Assembly (NCBI GenBank): GCA_024640365.1
Contig: JAHEFE010000006.1
Location: 49,935 to 113,934 of the forward strand
Reading direction: 5' to 3'
Source: Woeseiaceae bacterium
GTDB lineage: Bacteria > Pseudomonadota > Gammaproteobacteria > Steroidobacterales > Woeseiaceae
Length of the DNA stretch: 64,000 nt
The translations under genes and the position numbers were made by a program. The notes beneath the pieces are model-generated. The model saw only the letters and a list, made by a program, of their open reading frames with translations, made no database searches and was not told the DNA's origin. Shown one piece after another: positions 11,870-21,038 of the stretch; positions within the stretch are counted from its first letter, which is position 1, and each line of letters opens with the position of its first letter.

Positions 11870-14128
11870 CTAATCAATCTCAGGTGAATAGCCAAGAATA
11901 CCACGTTCCAGGAGTTTGTCCGCCGGGTCTCCGACGCTGGTCATTCCCTTCAGAACCAGTTGAAAAGCGATAGATGAGTCAACGGTACCATCACGGGTGC
12001 TAATGTGCCGCCTGGTCACGAGTCGCAGACCCCAGCAGCAGCTCTCATACTCTAGACCGAAAAATCGTTCCAGAGTTGCCCGGTCGCGCAACGAATAATT
12101 ATACCGGCCGACAAAATTCCAGCGTTGCGCCAATGGCCAGGACCAGGATATATCCCCTTGCTCCAGTGAATCACGGCGGAATCGGTACTCAAGGTTGAGG
12201 AGCTTGTTGTGTGCCGGTCGATATTGCAGCCTGACTTGTGATTGGGTTGTGCCGGATTGACCGGAGCTCCACTGATGGCCGGCGTTCAGGTTCCACTTGT
12301 CAAACAAGTGTACGCCCATTTCCGCGATGTAGTCCGATGAGTCATTAACCGATTGCGTCTGACCCGGCAGGGCAACGCCCTGTGAGCTCAGATAGAGTGC
12401 ATTACCGATCGTGGCAGTAACCAATTGTTTGCCGGTGTTTGATTGCAGTATTCGGGAGGTAATACCAATGCTGACCTGGTCTGTGTCGCCAACACGGTCA
12501 ACACCGAGAAAGCGGTTCTTACGATACAGCTGGACAAGATTCAGGTCTGGCATGATCGTGTCGAAAACCGGGAAATCGCTTTGTTCACGGTACGGTACGT
12601 GTACATACAGAATTCGCGGCTCGATCGTATGTAACCAGTTGCGCGACGCGCTGATGTTTTTTTCGAACACCAGACCGGCGTCCAGACTGGAGATCGGTAA
12701 TGTTCTCGAGGGATCCTTTTTTTCGCCGGGCAAGGTGTTATTAAGTTCATAACGAGTGTGTTCGAGTGCGACGCCTGGTGTGATAAACCAACCGGGATTG
12801 CCAAGCGGTAATTCGGCCAGGGGTGTGGCATCAAATCGCCAGCCGGTTACGCCAACGTCACGATTGAAATAGACGAGTTCACTGTCGAATTTGTAATTCA
12901 TACCCAGCCGACTATCTGGCCAATGACCTCGGGCCAGCAGCTGTGGCATCCGTTGGTATGGACGCAGGTCATCAGGAATTGTCGTGTCAATCGTTTGGTA
13001 GTCTTGCACTCGACCCAACAAAGTCCAGTTGTCCCCTGCGTAGTCAAAACGAAGGCTGCGATCCAGGTGAGTTGTACTCGCGGCGCTCAAGCTGCCGCCG
13101 AGATCTTCGAAATAACTGCTGTCGGACGCATCTCGACCGTCCAGCGAAACTCGCCAGCCGCTGTCCAGCAGCGTCTTGTGTTGCAGCGTCACTAACTGAC
13201 GGTCAGTACCTGTGAGTTTGTCATTCGGCAAGTACTCAAAGTCCAGTTGACCGCGATTATGCTCAGTGAGGTAACGGAAGCGAGTGCTCATCTGCATCCC
13301 GCGTCTGGTCAATAAGCGTGGTGTTAGCAGTGCGTCGTAATTTGGGGCGATATTCCAATAGATTGGTACGTTGATATCCGTGCCGCTACGACCTGTGCTG
13401 CCGATACCAGGGGCCAGCATGCCTGATTTGCGCGCGTTGCCGATGGGAAACGACAGGTAGGGCGTATAGAGAATCGGTACGCCCTTGAATTTCAGGCGTA
13501 CATTGCGAGCAGCACCATATCCTTCCTGCGTGTTCATGCTTATATTGCCGGCGCGCAGCTCCCAGGCAGGATCGCCTGGCGGGCAGGTCGTGTACATGAC
13601 ATCTTTAAGACGCAACTGACCAAGTTCATCAATGGTCAATTGTCCTGCGTTGCCTCGTGAGTTGCCCTTAGGAATTGTGAAGTCAGCATTCGCGAAATTT
13701 ATTAGTCCCGAACCATAATCGAAGTCCGCTGAACTGCTGCCAATCTGGGTTTGAGGGCCCTCATAACGGACGTTGCCTGTTACAGACAGGGCGCGTTGCG
13801 CTGATTTGTACACGGCCTCGTCTGCACCGACGGCACGCTCTCCGGAGCGAATCAGAACGCCACCCGTCATCGATGTATCACCGGTCTCTTCCAGATTCAT
13901 GCGAATTTTGCCGGCTTCCAACTCAAATGCGCGCGGTGCTATCGGGGGCAGAGAGGGGTCGCGAGGAGGTAATTTGCGCTGTTCCTCAAACGGTATAGTG
14001 CAGGCGTTCGCACTCTGCGCCGCGGCCGGGCTGGCTGCCAGCAGAACCGGCAGGCCGGCGGCGAGCAAGGTCGCGCAGCGCAGAGCGTTTACGAGTTGGC
14101 TGGCACAAGATGTTATTGGGTAGGGCAA
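11870..14128 (-). CDS. lptD: LPS-assembly outer-membrane protein LptD
   Basis: LptD inserts lipopolysaccharide into the outer leaflet of the outer membrane. The 752-residue protein has a signal peptide (cleavage near AAAQS), an LptA-like jellyroll domain (about residues 60-180) and a long beta-barrel (about 200-750). Cysteines near CTIPF, TTCPPG and in the C-terminal YESCCWG are candidates for the oxidative disulfides LptD needs. It leads the lptD-surA-pdxA-rsmA-apaG-apaH(-kynU) series and starts back to back with amgK. Confidence 0.96.
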   Translation of the reverse strand: MPYPITSCASQLVNALRCATLLAAGLPVLLAASPAAAQSANACTIPFEEQRKLPPRDPSLPPIAPRAFELEAGKIRMNLEETGDTSMTGGVLIRSGERAVGADEAVYKSAQRALSVTGNVRYEGPQTQIGSSSADFDYGSGLINFANADFTIPKGNSRGNAGQLTIDELGQLRLKDVMYTTCPPGDPAWELRAGNISMNTQEGYGAARNVRLKFKGVPILYTPYLSFPIGNARKSGMLAPGIGSTGRSGTDINVPIYWNIAPNYDALLTPRLLTRRGMQMSTRFRYLTEHNRGQLDFEYLPNDKLTGTDRQLVTLQHKTLLDSGWRVSLDGRDASDSSYFEDLGGSLSAASTTHLDRSLRFDYAGDNWTLLGRVQDYQTIDTTIPDDLRPYQRMPQLLARGHWPDSRLGMNYKFDSELVYFNRDVGVTGWRFDATPLAELPLGNPGWFITPGVALEHTRYELNNTLPGEKKDPSRTLPISSLDAGLVFEKNISASRNWLHTIEPRILYVHVPYREQSDFPVFDTIMPDLNLVQLYRKNRFLGVDRVGDTDQVSIGITSRILQSNTGKQLVTATIGNALYLSSQGVALPGQTQSVNDSSDYIAEMGVHLFDKWNLNAGHQWSSGQSGTTQSQVRLQYRPAHNKLLNLEYRFRRDSLEQGDISWSWPLAQRWNFVGRYNYSLRDRATLERFFGLEYESCCWGLRLVTRRHISTRDGTVDSSIAFQLVLKGMTSVGDPADKLLERGILGYSPEID

Positions 14129-14199
14129 TCTGCTACCTTCGCATAGTTTTATGGCCCCTCAGAGTGGGCCGTAGTCGTTTTCTATTTCGAGCTAGGCTT

Positions 14200-15201
14200 T
14201 TGAATCGTCGACAACAAGAACTTCTGGTTTGGCTGCAGCAGATCCTGGGATCTGGAGAGCCGTCTATCGAACCAGCCTCAGAGGATGCCAGTTTCCGACG
14301 GTATTTTCGCATACGTAGCGCCTCCGGGATATACATAGTGATGGATGCGCCCCCGGCGCAAGAGGACTGTGTTCCGTTTGTGACAATCGCCGGGTATTTG
14401 CGAGATATGGGGTTGAATGCGCCGCAGGTCCTGGCTAGCAACCTTGACGCGGGTTTTCTGTTGCTGTCTGACCTTGGCACGACCCAGTATCTTGGAGAAC
14501 TGCAGCTGGGATCTAAGCGGGCCGATTCATTGTATGCGGACGCCATCGGTGGACTGCTGAAAATGCAGCAAGCGGGCGTCAATTGGCAGGGTCATTTGCC
14601 ACCGTATTCGGCTGAATTACTTGCTTTTGAGCTTTCGCTATTTCATGACTGGCTGTGCGAAAAGCATCTGCGGATTCAATTTAGCGCTACGGATGAAAAA
14701 GCGTGGAAGACCTGTTGTGACCTGCTTATTGAATCGGCACGAGCTCAGAAGAAAGTATTTGTGCACCGCGACTATCATTCGCGCAATTTGATGGTGACAC
14801 CGACAGACAATCCCGGAATACTTGATTTTCAAGATGCGGTCGAAGGACCGTATACCTATGATCTTGTTTCTCTCCTCAAGGATTGCTACGTACGCTGGCC
14901 GGCGCAGCAGGTGCGGCAATGGGCATTGACCTATTACGATCAACTCAATGAAGAGTTTCGTCGAGACATTTGCGAGACGACATTTATTGCAGACTTCGAA
15001 CTAATGGGAGTGCAGCGGCATTTGAAAGCGGCCGGAATCTTTGCACGATTGTTGATTCGTGACGGCAAGCCCGCCTATATGCAAGACGTGCCGCTAACGC
15101 TGGGGTATATCGTTGACGCCGCCGCCGGTGACCAACGCCTGAAATTCCTTGCGGACTTGATCCGGGAGCGTTGCTTGCCATTGCTTGAGTCCGGGTCATG
15201 A
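14200..15201 (+). CDS. amgK: N-acetylmuramate/N-acetylglucosamine kinase AmgK
   Basis: An aminoglycoside-phosphotransferase-fold sugar kinase. In Pseudomonas, AmgK phosphorylates MurNAc at C1 in peptidoglycan recycling. Kinase motifs are VHRDYHSRNLMV (catalytic loop) and LDFQDAVEGPYTYDL (metal site). The frame is open from an ATG at 14110, but that would overlap the divergent lptD start by 19 bases and add an extension not typical of the family. The TTG at 14200 (NRRQQELLVWL) fits family starts better, and a GTG at 14164 is also possible. Its stop overlaps murU, giving a two-gene operon. Confidence 0.9.
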   Translation: MNRRQQELLVWLQQILGSGEPSIEPASEDASFRRYFRIRSASGIYIVMDAPPAQEDCVPFVTIAGYLRDMGLNAPQVLASNLDAGFLLLSDLGTTQYLGELQLGSKRADSLYADAIGGLLKMQQAGVNWQGHLPPYSAELLAFELSLFHDWLCEKHLRIQFSATDEKAWKTCCDLLIESARAQKKVFVHRDYHSRNLMVTPTDNPGILDFQDAVEGPYTYDLVSLLKDCYVRWPAQQVRQWALTYYDQLNEEFRRDICETTFIADFELMGVQRHLKAAGIFARLLIRDGKPAYMQDVPLTLGYIVDAAAGDQRLKFLADLIRERCLPLLESGS

Positions 15202-15854
15202 GAGCCATGATTCTTGCGGCCGGTCGGGGTGAACGACTTCGGCCACTTACGGACTCTATGCCTAAGGCACTGGTGGAAGTGCGCGGTACCAGTTTGTTGG
15301 AGTACAACCTCAAGCGAGTGGCGGCCGCCGGAATCCGTGAAGTGATTATCAATCTCGGCTGGCATGGCGAGCAGATAGTCGAGCGCATTGGCTCTGGCAA
15401 CCGTTTTGGTCTTGACGTTGTCTACAGCCCCGAAGGCGACAATGTGCTGGAAACGGGTGGCGGCATACAGCGGGCTTTACCGATGCTGGGCACGGATCCG
15501 TTTTGGGTAATTAATGCCGATGTTTTTAGCGACTTCCAGTTGCCACAGTTGCACCTGCAAGAAGCATGCACGGCCTACCTGGTTCTGGTGCCTCAAGCGG
15601 CGCATCGACCGCTTGGTGATTTCGACTGCGTTAATGGCATGGTCAGTAATGGTCAGCCTCCGCGCTATACTTTTAGCGGAATGGGCTGTTATCGCCCTGA
15701 TCTATTTAGCGGGCTGGACGCTGGTCGTTTTTCGATGGTGCCATTATTGCGAAAAGCTGCCGATCTTGGACAAATGAGTGGAGAACTATACGAAGGATTG
15801 TGGCGCGATGTTGGCACGGTAGAGCGGCTGGCTGAGTTGAACGCGTCTGCTTGA
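15198..15854 (+). CDS. murU: N-acetylmuramate-1-phosphate uridylyltransferase MurU
   Basis: Uses the sugar phosphate made by AmgK and UTP to make UDP-MurNAc, bypassing the early MurA/MurB steps (a known fosfomycin-tolerance route in Pseudomonas). The 218 residues begin with the nucleotidyltransferase signature [19 protein letters not shown] and have VINADVFSD as the metal-binding motif. The start overlaps the end of amgK by four bases (ATGA). It is convergent with lipB. Confidence 0.95.
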   Translation: MRAMILAAGRGERLRPLTDSMPKALVEVRGTSLLEYNLKRVAAAGIREVIINLGWHGEQIVERIGSGNRFGLDVVYSPEGDNVLETGGGIQRALPMLGTDPFWVINADVFSDFQLPQLHLQEACTAYLVLVPQAAHRPLGDFDCVNGMVSNGQPPRYTFSGMGCYRPDLFSGLDAGRFSMVPLLRKAADLGQMSGELYEGLWRDVGTVERLAELNASA

Positions 15855-15864
15855 GAAGGCGTTG

Positions 15865-16560
15865 TTAGTGTGCCGGAATGGGGGCAGGTAGTGTGGCCGG
15901 TAAATCAACTACACTTCGTGATTGCAAACCCAGTTCAGTCAAGAGCAATGGTAGTAACTTGCGACGAATTTCATCAAGGCTCGAATCGCCGCCAAGACGC
16001 GCCAGGTCGGTGAGCTTTAAATCGCGATAGCCACACGGGTTAATACGTGCAAACGGTTCGAGATCGACATCAACATTTAAGGCCATGCCGTGATAGCTGG
16101 CACCGCGGCGGACACGTAAGCCGATACTGGCCAGTTTAATGTCCCCAACATAGACACCGGGTGCATCGCGTCGCCCGTGTGCTTCGATATCAAATGCAGC
16201 AGCCAGTTTAACTACAGAGCTTTCGAGGCCACATACCAGGTCGCGAATGCCGATGGTCGCCCGCCGCAGATCGATAAGCGGGTAAATCATCAATTGGCCT
16301 GGGCCGTGGTAAGTCACCTGGCCACCACGATCAATCTGCAGCACTGGAATATTTCCTGGCGCGAGTACGTGTTCGCGACTGGCATTCATGCCGAGCGTAA
16401 ATACCGGCGGATGTTCGGTGAACCAGATTTCGTCGACGGTGTCCGCATTGCGGGTATCGGTGAATGCCTGCATTGCTTTCCAGACCGGTTCATAGCTTTG
16501 GTGGCCCAGAGCGCGAATCCCGATGCGTTGGCTGGTATTCGTTGTTGGCTTAGTGATCAC
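15865..16560 (-). CDS. lipB: Lipoyl(octanoyl) transferase
   Basis: Transfers octanoyl from octanoyl-ACP to the lipoyl domains of 2-oxoacid dehydrogenases and GcvH. The 231 residues show DRGGQVTYHGPGQLMIYP, the GVYVG segment and NPCGYRDLKLTDL, with the active-site Cys in NPCGY. It starts with GTG. The partner lipA is not in the window. It follows ybeD, as in many gammaproteobacteria. Confidence 0.97.
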   Translation of the reverse strand: MITKPTTNTSQRIGIRALGHQSYEPVWKAMQAFTDTRNADTVDEIWFTEHPPVFTLGMNASREHVLAPGNIPVLQIDRGGQVTYHGPGQLMIYPLIDLRRATIGIRDLVCGLESSVVKLAAAFDIEAHGRRDAPGVYVGDIKLASIGLRVRRGASYHGMALNVDVDLEPFARINPCGYRDLKLTDLARLGGDSSLDEIRRKLLPLLLTELGLQSRSVVDLPATLPAPIPAH

Positions 16561-16563
16561 AGA

Positions 16564-16827
16564 TTACAGCGCGAAAAGCACCGCCTCGTGACCGGTCAGG
16601 GAGCGATAGATATCATCGAGTTGCTGTTGGCTTTCTGCGGTCACTGTAATGGTCACGGAAACAAACTTGCCATTGCTGCTGGGGCGCTGCCGCACTGCGT
16701 CCGCGGCCAGTTTACCCGTATGCACCTCAACCAGCTTTACAGCTATCTCTTGCAGGCCTGCAGATTTTTCCCCCATGACTTTGATCGGGAATTCGCAGGG
16801 AAATTGCAGAGCGCTCTCTTCACTCAT
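16564..16827 (-). CDS. ybeD: YbeD-family protein (DUF493/UPF0250)
   Basis: An 87-residue ACT-like domain protein with FPCEFPIKVMG at the N-terminus and GKFVSVTITVTAESQQQLD in the middle, the usual DUF493 pattern. The molecular role is unknown. It lies between dacA and lipB, as in E. coli. Confidence 0.93.
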   Translation of the reverse strand: MSEESALQFPCEFPIKVMGEKSAGLQEIAVKLVEVHTGKLAADAVRQRPSSNGKFVSVTITVTAESQQQLDDIYRSLTGHEAVLFAL

Positions 16828-16836
16828 GGCTGCGCG

Positions 16837-17988
16837 TTACTCGAACATTAGCCAGAAGGCATCGCGCGCTTGCTGCCACATTGAGCCCTCGGGATTATTA
16901 TCAAGGGAGCGCAGTGGCGTTGCTATCAATGCCTCGCCGTTGAGGTCAATTTTAAGTTCGCCAATTGGCTGGCCCGCTGCGACTGGGGCCTTAATTGTTG
17001 CAGGCATATTCAGGACAGGTTCCAGTTTGTCGTAACTACCACGCGGAAACGTTAAATACATATCCTCGGAAATTCCGAGCGGGCTGAATTCATGCTCGCC
17101 TTGCCAGACTTTTGTGTTTGTTATTTCCGCACCGGCCGAATATAGCAATCGAGTTTCGTAAAAGCGAAAACCGTAATTGAGTAGTGCCTGGCTACCGTCA
17201 ATGCGTGCTTTGGCACTCGCCGTGCCGAGCACCACAGAGATGAGCCGCATTTTATCGCGCTGCGCCGACGAGACCAGGCAATAACCGGCTTCTTCGGTAT
17301 GGCCGGTTTTCATTCCATCAACCGACGGGTCCCGCCATAGCAGCGAATTGCGGTTGCTTTGTGTGATGTTGTTGTATTTGTAGTCCTTTACGGAGTACCA
17401 GCGATAATATTCTGGAAATTCATTCACAATTGCCCGCGCAAGGGTCGCTATATCACGTGCGGTTGAATAGTGGTTGGGATCGGGCAAACCGGTCGCATTC
17501 ATAAAATGGCTGGTGTGCATGCCGAGTGCGGCCGCGTATTGATTCATGAGTTCGGCGAACACTGATTCGGTGCCGGCCACGTATTCGGCGAGAGCGACAC
17601 TGGCATCATTGCCCGATTGTACGATTACGCCCATGAGCAGTTCGCGCACCGACACTCTCGTGCCAACTTCAATAAACATGCGGGAACCCGACATGCGCCA
17701 TGCCTTTTCGCTTATCGTGACTTCGTCGTCCATGCCGATCTGGCTGGCTTTGACCGCCTTGAAAACCGCGTAGGCCGTCATTAGTTTGGTCAAGCTGGCG
17801 GGTGCGAGCTGCTTATCGGCCTCGAGTTCCGCCAGCGTGGCGCCGGAGTTGGCATCTATGAGCAGATAGCTCTTGGCGCCAATAATCGGCCGGGCGGGCA
17901 CAGGCAAGTTGGGGGTTGCCGTTTGTGCAACGCAAGGTGCGAATACAAAGATGCTTAAGAGCGGTACGAGCAGGGTTCTAAAAAACAT
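16837..17988 (-). CDS. dacA: D-alanyl-D-alanine carboxypeptidase (PBP5/6 type)
   Basis: Trims the terminal D-Ala from peptidoglycan pentapeptides in the periplasm. The 383 residues have a signal peptide, the SLTK active-site motif (residues 65-68), the SGND motif and the KTGHTEEAG motif, then a C-terminal beta domain (near 290-365) and a likely amphipathic membrane anchor (QQARDAFWLMF). Lies between rlpA and ybeD. Confidence 0.96.
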   Translation of the reverse strand: MFFRTLLVPLLSIFVFAPCVAQTATPNLPVPARPIIGAKSYLLIDANSGATLAELEADKQLAPASLTKLMTAYAVFKAVKASQIGMDDEVTISEKAWRMSGSRMFIEVGTRVSVRELLMGVIVQSGNDASVALAEYVAGTESVFAELMNQYAAALGMHTSHFMNATGLPDPNHYSTARDIATLARAIVNEFPEYYRWYSVKDYKYNNITQSNRNSLLWRDPSVDGMKTGHTEEAGYCLVSSAQRDKMRLISVVLGTASAKARIDGSQALLNYGFRFYETRLLYSAGAEITNTKVWQGEHEFSPLGISEDMYLTFPRGSYDKLEPVLNMPATIKAPVAAGQPIGELKIDLNGEALIATPLRSLDNNPEGSMWQQARDAFWLMFE

Positions 17989-18095
17989 AAATTATTTGTC
18001 GCTTGCGGCTGGTTCCAGGCCAGTATTGTAGCCTCACCAATGAAAAAAAGTGTCGCAAATCATTAATTAACAAGAATGATTGCGGAGTTTGCCAT

Positions 18096-18914
18096 CTAGT
18101 CAGATACCAAGTGTGTTTCTTCGACTCCAATCGCTGCCAGTTGTTCAACCAGCCTGTCGTATCCATCTACATTGGTGATTGGTCCGATGCGCACCCGGTA
18201 TAACGTGGGGTTAACTGAGCGGTCGGCAGCAACGAAGGCCGCAGATATTCCGCTACTGCGCAACAATTGAAGCCTTCTCTCGGCGTTTTCCGGATTACCA
18301 AATGCCCCCGCTTGTAGCCACAGCGTTTCCGAGCCGTTTTCAATTCTGGCGGATCTTTGGTCATTGTGCGATGTGCTGGACAATGGTGATTTAGTGTCAT
18401 TGACGGTTAGTGCTGTAACTTCGACCAGGCTGGTTCCGTCACCGATCATTTCAAGTCTGCGGGCGGCCGCGTACGACAAATCGATAATGCGATTACTGAC
18501 AAATGGGCCACGGTCGTTTACGCGGACGACAACGCTCTTGCCGTTGCGCAGGTTTTTAACTCTGACATAGGTTGGCAGTGGCAAGGACTTATGGGCAGCC
18601 GTCAACGCATGCATATCGTACGGTTCGCGACTGGATGTCAGGCGGCCATGGAATTTGGTTCCGTACCACGAGGCCACGCCTCGTTCCTTATAGCCTTCGC
18701 TACTGTTCAGAACGCGGTATTGATGACCATTTACTTCGTAGACGGGTCCATTGCCATAGCGGCTGCGCGGATCTTGCCGGGGAACAGGGTCTTCAGCCAG
18801 CGAGCCATTGTCGTGAGATTTTGGGGCGCCATCGACAGGGCCGTGGGACGCACAGCCGCCCATGATGAAGAAGCACAGAACTACCGCTGGCAGCGAACGC
18901 AAATTATTCGGCAT
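18096..18914 (-). CDS. rlpA: Septal ring lytic transglycosylase / lipoprotein RlpA
   Basis: A 272-residue lipoprotein: the lipobox MGGC puts the acylated Cys at residue 21. A double-psi beta-barrel domain (GVASWYGTKFHGRLTSSGE-like, about 75-165) is followed by a C-terminal SPOR domain (about 195-270), which binds denuded septal glycan. In Pseudomonas, RlpA cleaves glycan strands lacking stem peptides. The start at 18914 (MPNNLR) is preferred over the frame's first codon at 18962, because only it gives a proper lipoprotein signal. The start overlaps the end of mltB by 11 bases. Confidence 0.94.
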   Translation of the reverse strand: MPNNLRSLPAVVLCFFIMGGCASHGPVDGAPKSHDNGSLAEDPVPRQDPRSRYGNGPVYEVNGHQYRVLNSSEGYKERGVASWYGTKFHGRLTSSREPYDMHALTAAHKSLPLPTYVRVKNLRNGKSVVVRVNDRGPFVSNRIIDLSYAAARRLEMIGDGTSLVEVTALTVNDTKSPLSSTSHNDQRSARIENGSETLWLQAGAFGNPENAERRLQLLRSSGISAAFVAADRSVNPTLYRVRIGPITNVDGYDRLVEQLAAIGVEETHLVSD

Positions 18915-19902
18915 GCACTTTGGTTCCGATGGCTTGGCCCAACTGATATACCGCGAGCGCATACATTACGCTGCGATTATATCGAGTGATAACAAAGAAA
19001 TTGTCAAAGGCAACCCAGTATTCTGGACCTTGTTCATTCTCAAGGGTCAGCATTTGGCCCTTTGCTTCAGCGGCAAGATCGGTAGCAAAAACCACACCCT
19101 GGGCACTTAAAGAGCCAACAGACTCCGTTGCTTTAAGCTGGTTTTCCGGCGGCGTACCATGCCAGTTACTGCCTAGCGTTGCCGGTGCCGCAACAGACGC
19201 GCCTTGGTGCCAGCCGTGCTCAACAAAATAATTTGCGACGCTGCCAAACACATCTTCCCAGTTAGTCCATATATCCCGTCGACCATCGGCATTGGAGTCA
19301 ACCGCGTAGGCACGGAAACTGCTAGGCATGAACTGCGGTGCGCCCATGGCGCCGGCGTATGACCCCATCGCTACGGTTGGATCTATATCTTCCTCTCGCG
19401 CAAGCAATAAATATTCTTTCAGTTCTTTGCTGAAAAACTTGCTGCGCGGCGGATAATCAAAGGCCAGCGTCGCTAGTGCGTCGAGGACTTTATAGTTACC
19501 GGCCAGTCTGCCGTAATACGTTTCAACGCCAATAATGGCCACGATGATTTCAGGGGCGACCCCAGTCTCGTTGCTGATGCGTAGCAACTCGGGCTCATGC
19601 GCACGCCAGAATGTGACGCCCTCATCAATTCGTTTGTCGTTGATGAAAATGGCACGGTATTCAAACCAGGCCTTGGTTTTTTCGGCTGGCCGACTAATTG
19701 CATCGATAATGGATTGCTGCGTTTGTGCTTTTTGCAAGAGTTGTAGCAACGCATCGCGATCGAAGGCATGGTTGTCCACCATGTCGTCAACAAAAGCGCT
19801 TACTTTTGGGTTGTTCGCGTCAAATGCGTGGGCAGCAGTGGCCGCGCAATTGAGCAGAACGAACAGAGCAAGTGTTCGAATCATCAGGTTGTTTTTGATC
19901 AC
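18904..19902 (-). CDS. mltB: Membrane-bound lytic murein transglycosylase B family
   Basis: Cleaves the MurNAc-GlcNAc bond of peptidoglycan, forming 1,6-anhydro-MurNAc. The 332 residues have a signal peptide ending near AHAFD, the SLT-type catalytic Glu in IGVETYYGR and the GAMGAPQFMPSSFRAYA motif. No lipobox Cys is evident, so it is probably soluble in the periplasm (SltB-like) rather than a lipoprotein. The start is a GTG overlapping the rodA stop in a GTGA arrangement. Confidence 0.94.
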   Translation of the reverse strand: MIKNNLMIRTLALFVLLNCAATAAHAFDANNPKVSAFVDDMVDNHAFDRDALLQLLQKAQTQQSIIDAISRPAEKTKAWFEYRAIFINDKRIDEGVTFWRAHEPELLRISNETGVAPEIIVAIIGVETYYGRLAGNYKVLDALATLAFDYPPRSKFFSKELKEYLLLAREEDIDPTVAMGSYAGAMGAPQFMPSSFRAYAVDSNADGRRDIWTNWEDVFGSVANYFVEHGWHQGASVAAPATLGSNWHGTPPENQLKATESVGSLSAQGVVFATDLAAEAKGQMLTLENEQGPEYWVAFDNFFVITRYNRSVMYALAVYQLGQAIGTKVHAE

Positions 19903-21038
19903 TGTGGCAGCAACTTCCGGTGAGTTTGAATGGACATCAGAATACCGAATCCTACCAGCAGGGTCACCATTGATGTTCCACCAAAGCTGACGAGCGGTAA
20001 GGGTACGCCAACAACGGGTACTAAACCGGTAACCATGGCGGTGTTAACGAACACATAAACGAAGAAAGTTAGACTGATGCTACCAGCGACCAGGCGAGAG
20101 AATGAGTCGCCAGCCTGAATGGCGATATGCAACCCGCGACCGACGATAAAGACATATAAAACCAATAAGCTCAATAAACCCAGCAGACCGAGCTCCTCGC
20201 CCATTACGGCGAAAATAAAATCCGTATTGCGCTCTGGCAGGAACTCAAGCTGAGCCTGGCTACCGTTGGTCCAGCCTTTGCCGAACAAGCCGCCTGAGCC
20301 AATCGCGATCTTGGATTGAATAATGTTGTATCCAGCACCCAGTGGATCACTGTCCGGGTCTAGCAAGGTAAGCACGCGCTGGCGCTGATAGTCCTTCATG
20401 AAATTCCAGAGGATGAATGCTCCCGGCACAGCAGCCAGACCAAAAGCAAGAATCAGGCGAAAAGAAAGTCCGGCCAGGAGAACGACCAGTATTCCCGAGA
20501 CTCCGATTAACAACGCCGTGCCAAGATCGGGTTGTCGCGCAATAAGGACGGTGGGAAGCACGATTATGACGCCGAGTACGAGCAATTGGCTGAAGCGCGG
20601 CGGCAGCGTGCGTTCGTGCAAGTACCAGGCAGCCATCATAGGTACTGCCAGTTTCATGATTTCAGATGGTTGAAAGCGAACTCCAAGGTCAAGCCAGCGT
20701 TGCGCGCCTTTGCCGACTTCACCGCCGGTGAGAACGAGCACCAACAGACCGAGGCCGAGGAGATAACCCCAGGGCGTCCAGCGCCGCATGAATGACGGCG
20801 GGAGCTGGGCAATTATGACCATTGCAATCAGTGCGACGCCGAGACGCATACACTGACCAACCCATAGTTGCATATTGGCGCCGACGGCACTGTAGAGAAC
20901 TACCAGGCCGAAACTGATTATCAACAGCAACCCGATCAATAGCGGTCCGTCCAGGTGCAGTCTACGCAGCAGCCTGGATGCCGCACCCAGTGGCCGGGCG
21001 TTATGATCCACGATTCTTTGTGTATCACTTAGTTGCAC
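19899..21038 (-). CDS. rodA: SEDS peptidoglycan glycosyltransferase RodA
   Basis: Polymerises lipid II during cell elongation with PBP2. The 379 residues have about ten membrane segments and the SEDS signatures WLDLGVRFQPSEIMKLAVP and GLVPVVGVPLPLVSFGGTS. The start is GTG and overlaps the mrdA stop by 14 bases, which suggests coupled translation of the two partners. Confidence 0.97.
   Translation of the reverse strand: MQLSDTQRIVDHNARPLGAASRLLRRLHLDGPLLIGLLLIISFGLVVLYSAVGANMQLWVGQCMRLGVALIAMVIIAQLPPSFMRRWTPWGYLLGLGLLVLVLTGGEVGKGAQRWLDLGVRFQPSEIMKLAVPMMAAWYLHERTLPPRFSQLLVLGVIIVLPTVLIARQPDLGTALLIGVSGILVVLLAGLSFRLILAFGLAAVPGAFILWNFMKDYQRQRVLTLLDPDSDPLGAGYNIIQSKIAIGSGGLFGKGWTNGSQAQLEFLPERNTDFIFAVMGEELGLLGLLSLLVLYVFIVGRGLHIAIQAGDSFSRLVAGSISLTFFVYVFVNTAMVTGLVPVVGVPLPLVSFGGTSMVTLLVGFGILMSIQTHRKLLPQ

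Noticed and set aside
14110..14199. ATG at 14110 as the amgK start
   Set aside because: It would overlap the divergent lptD start and add about 30 residues atypical for the family; a later TTG or GTG fits better.
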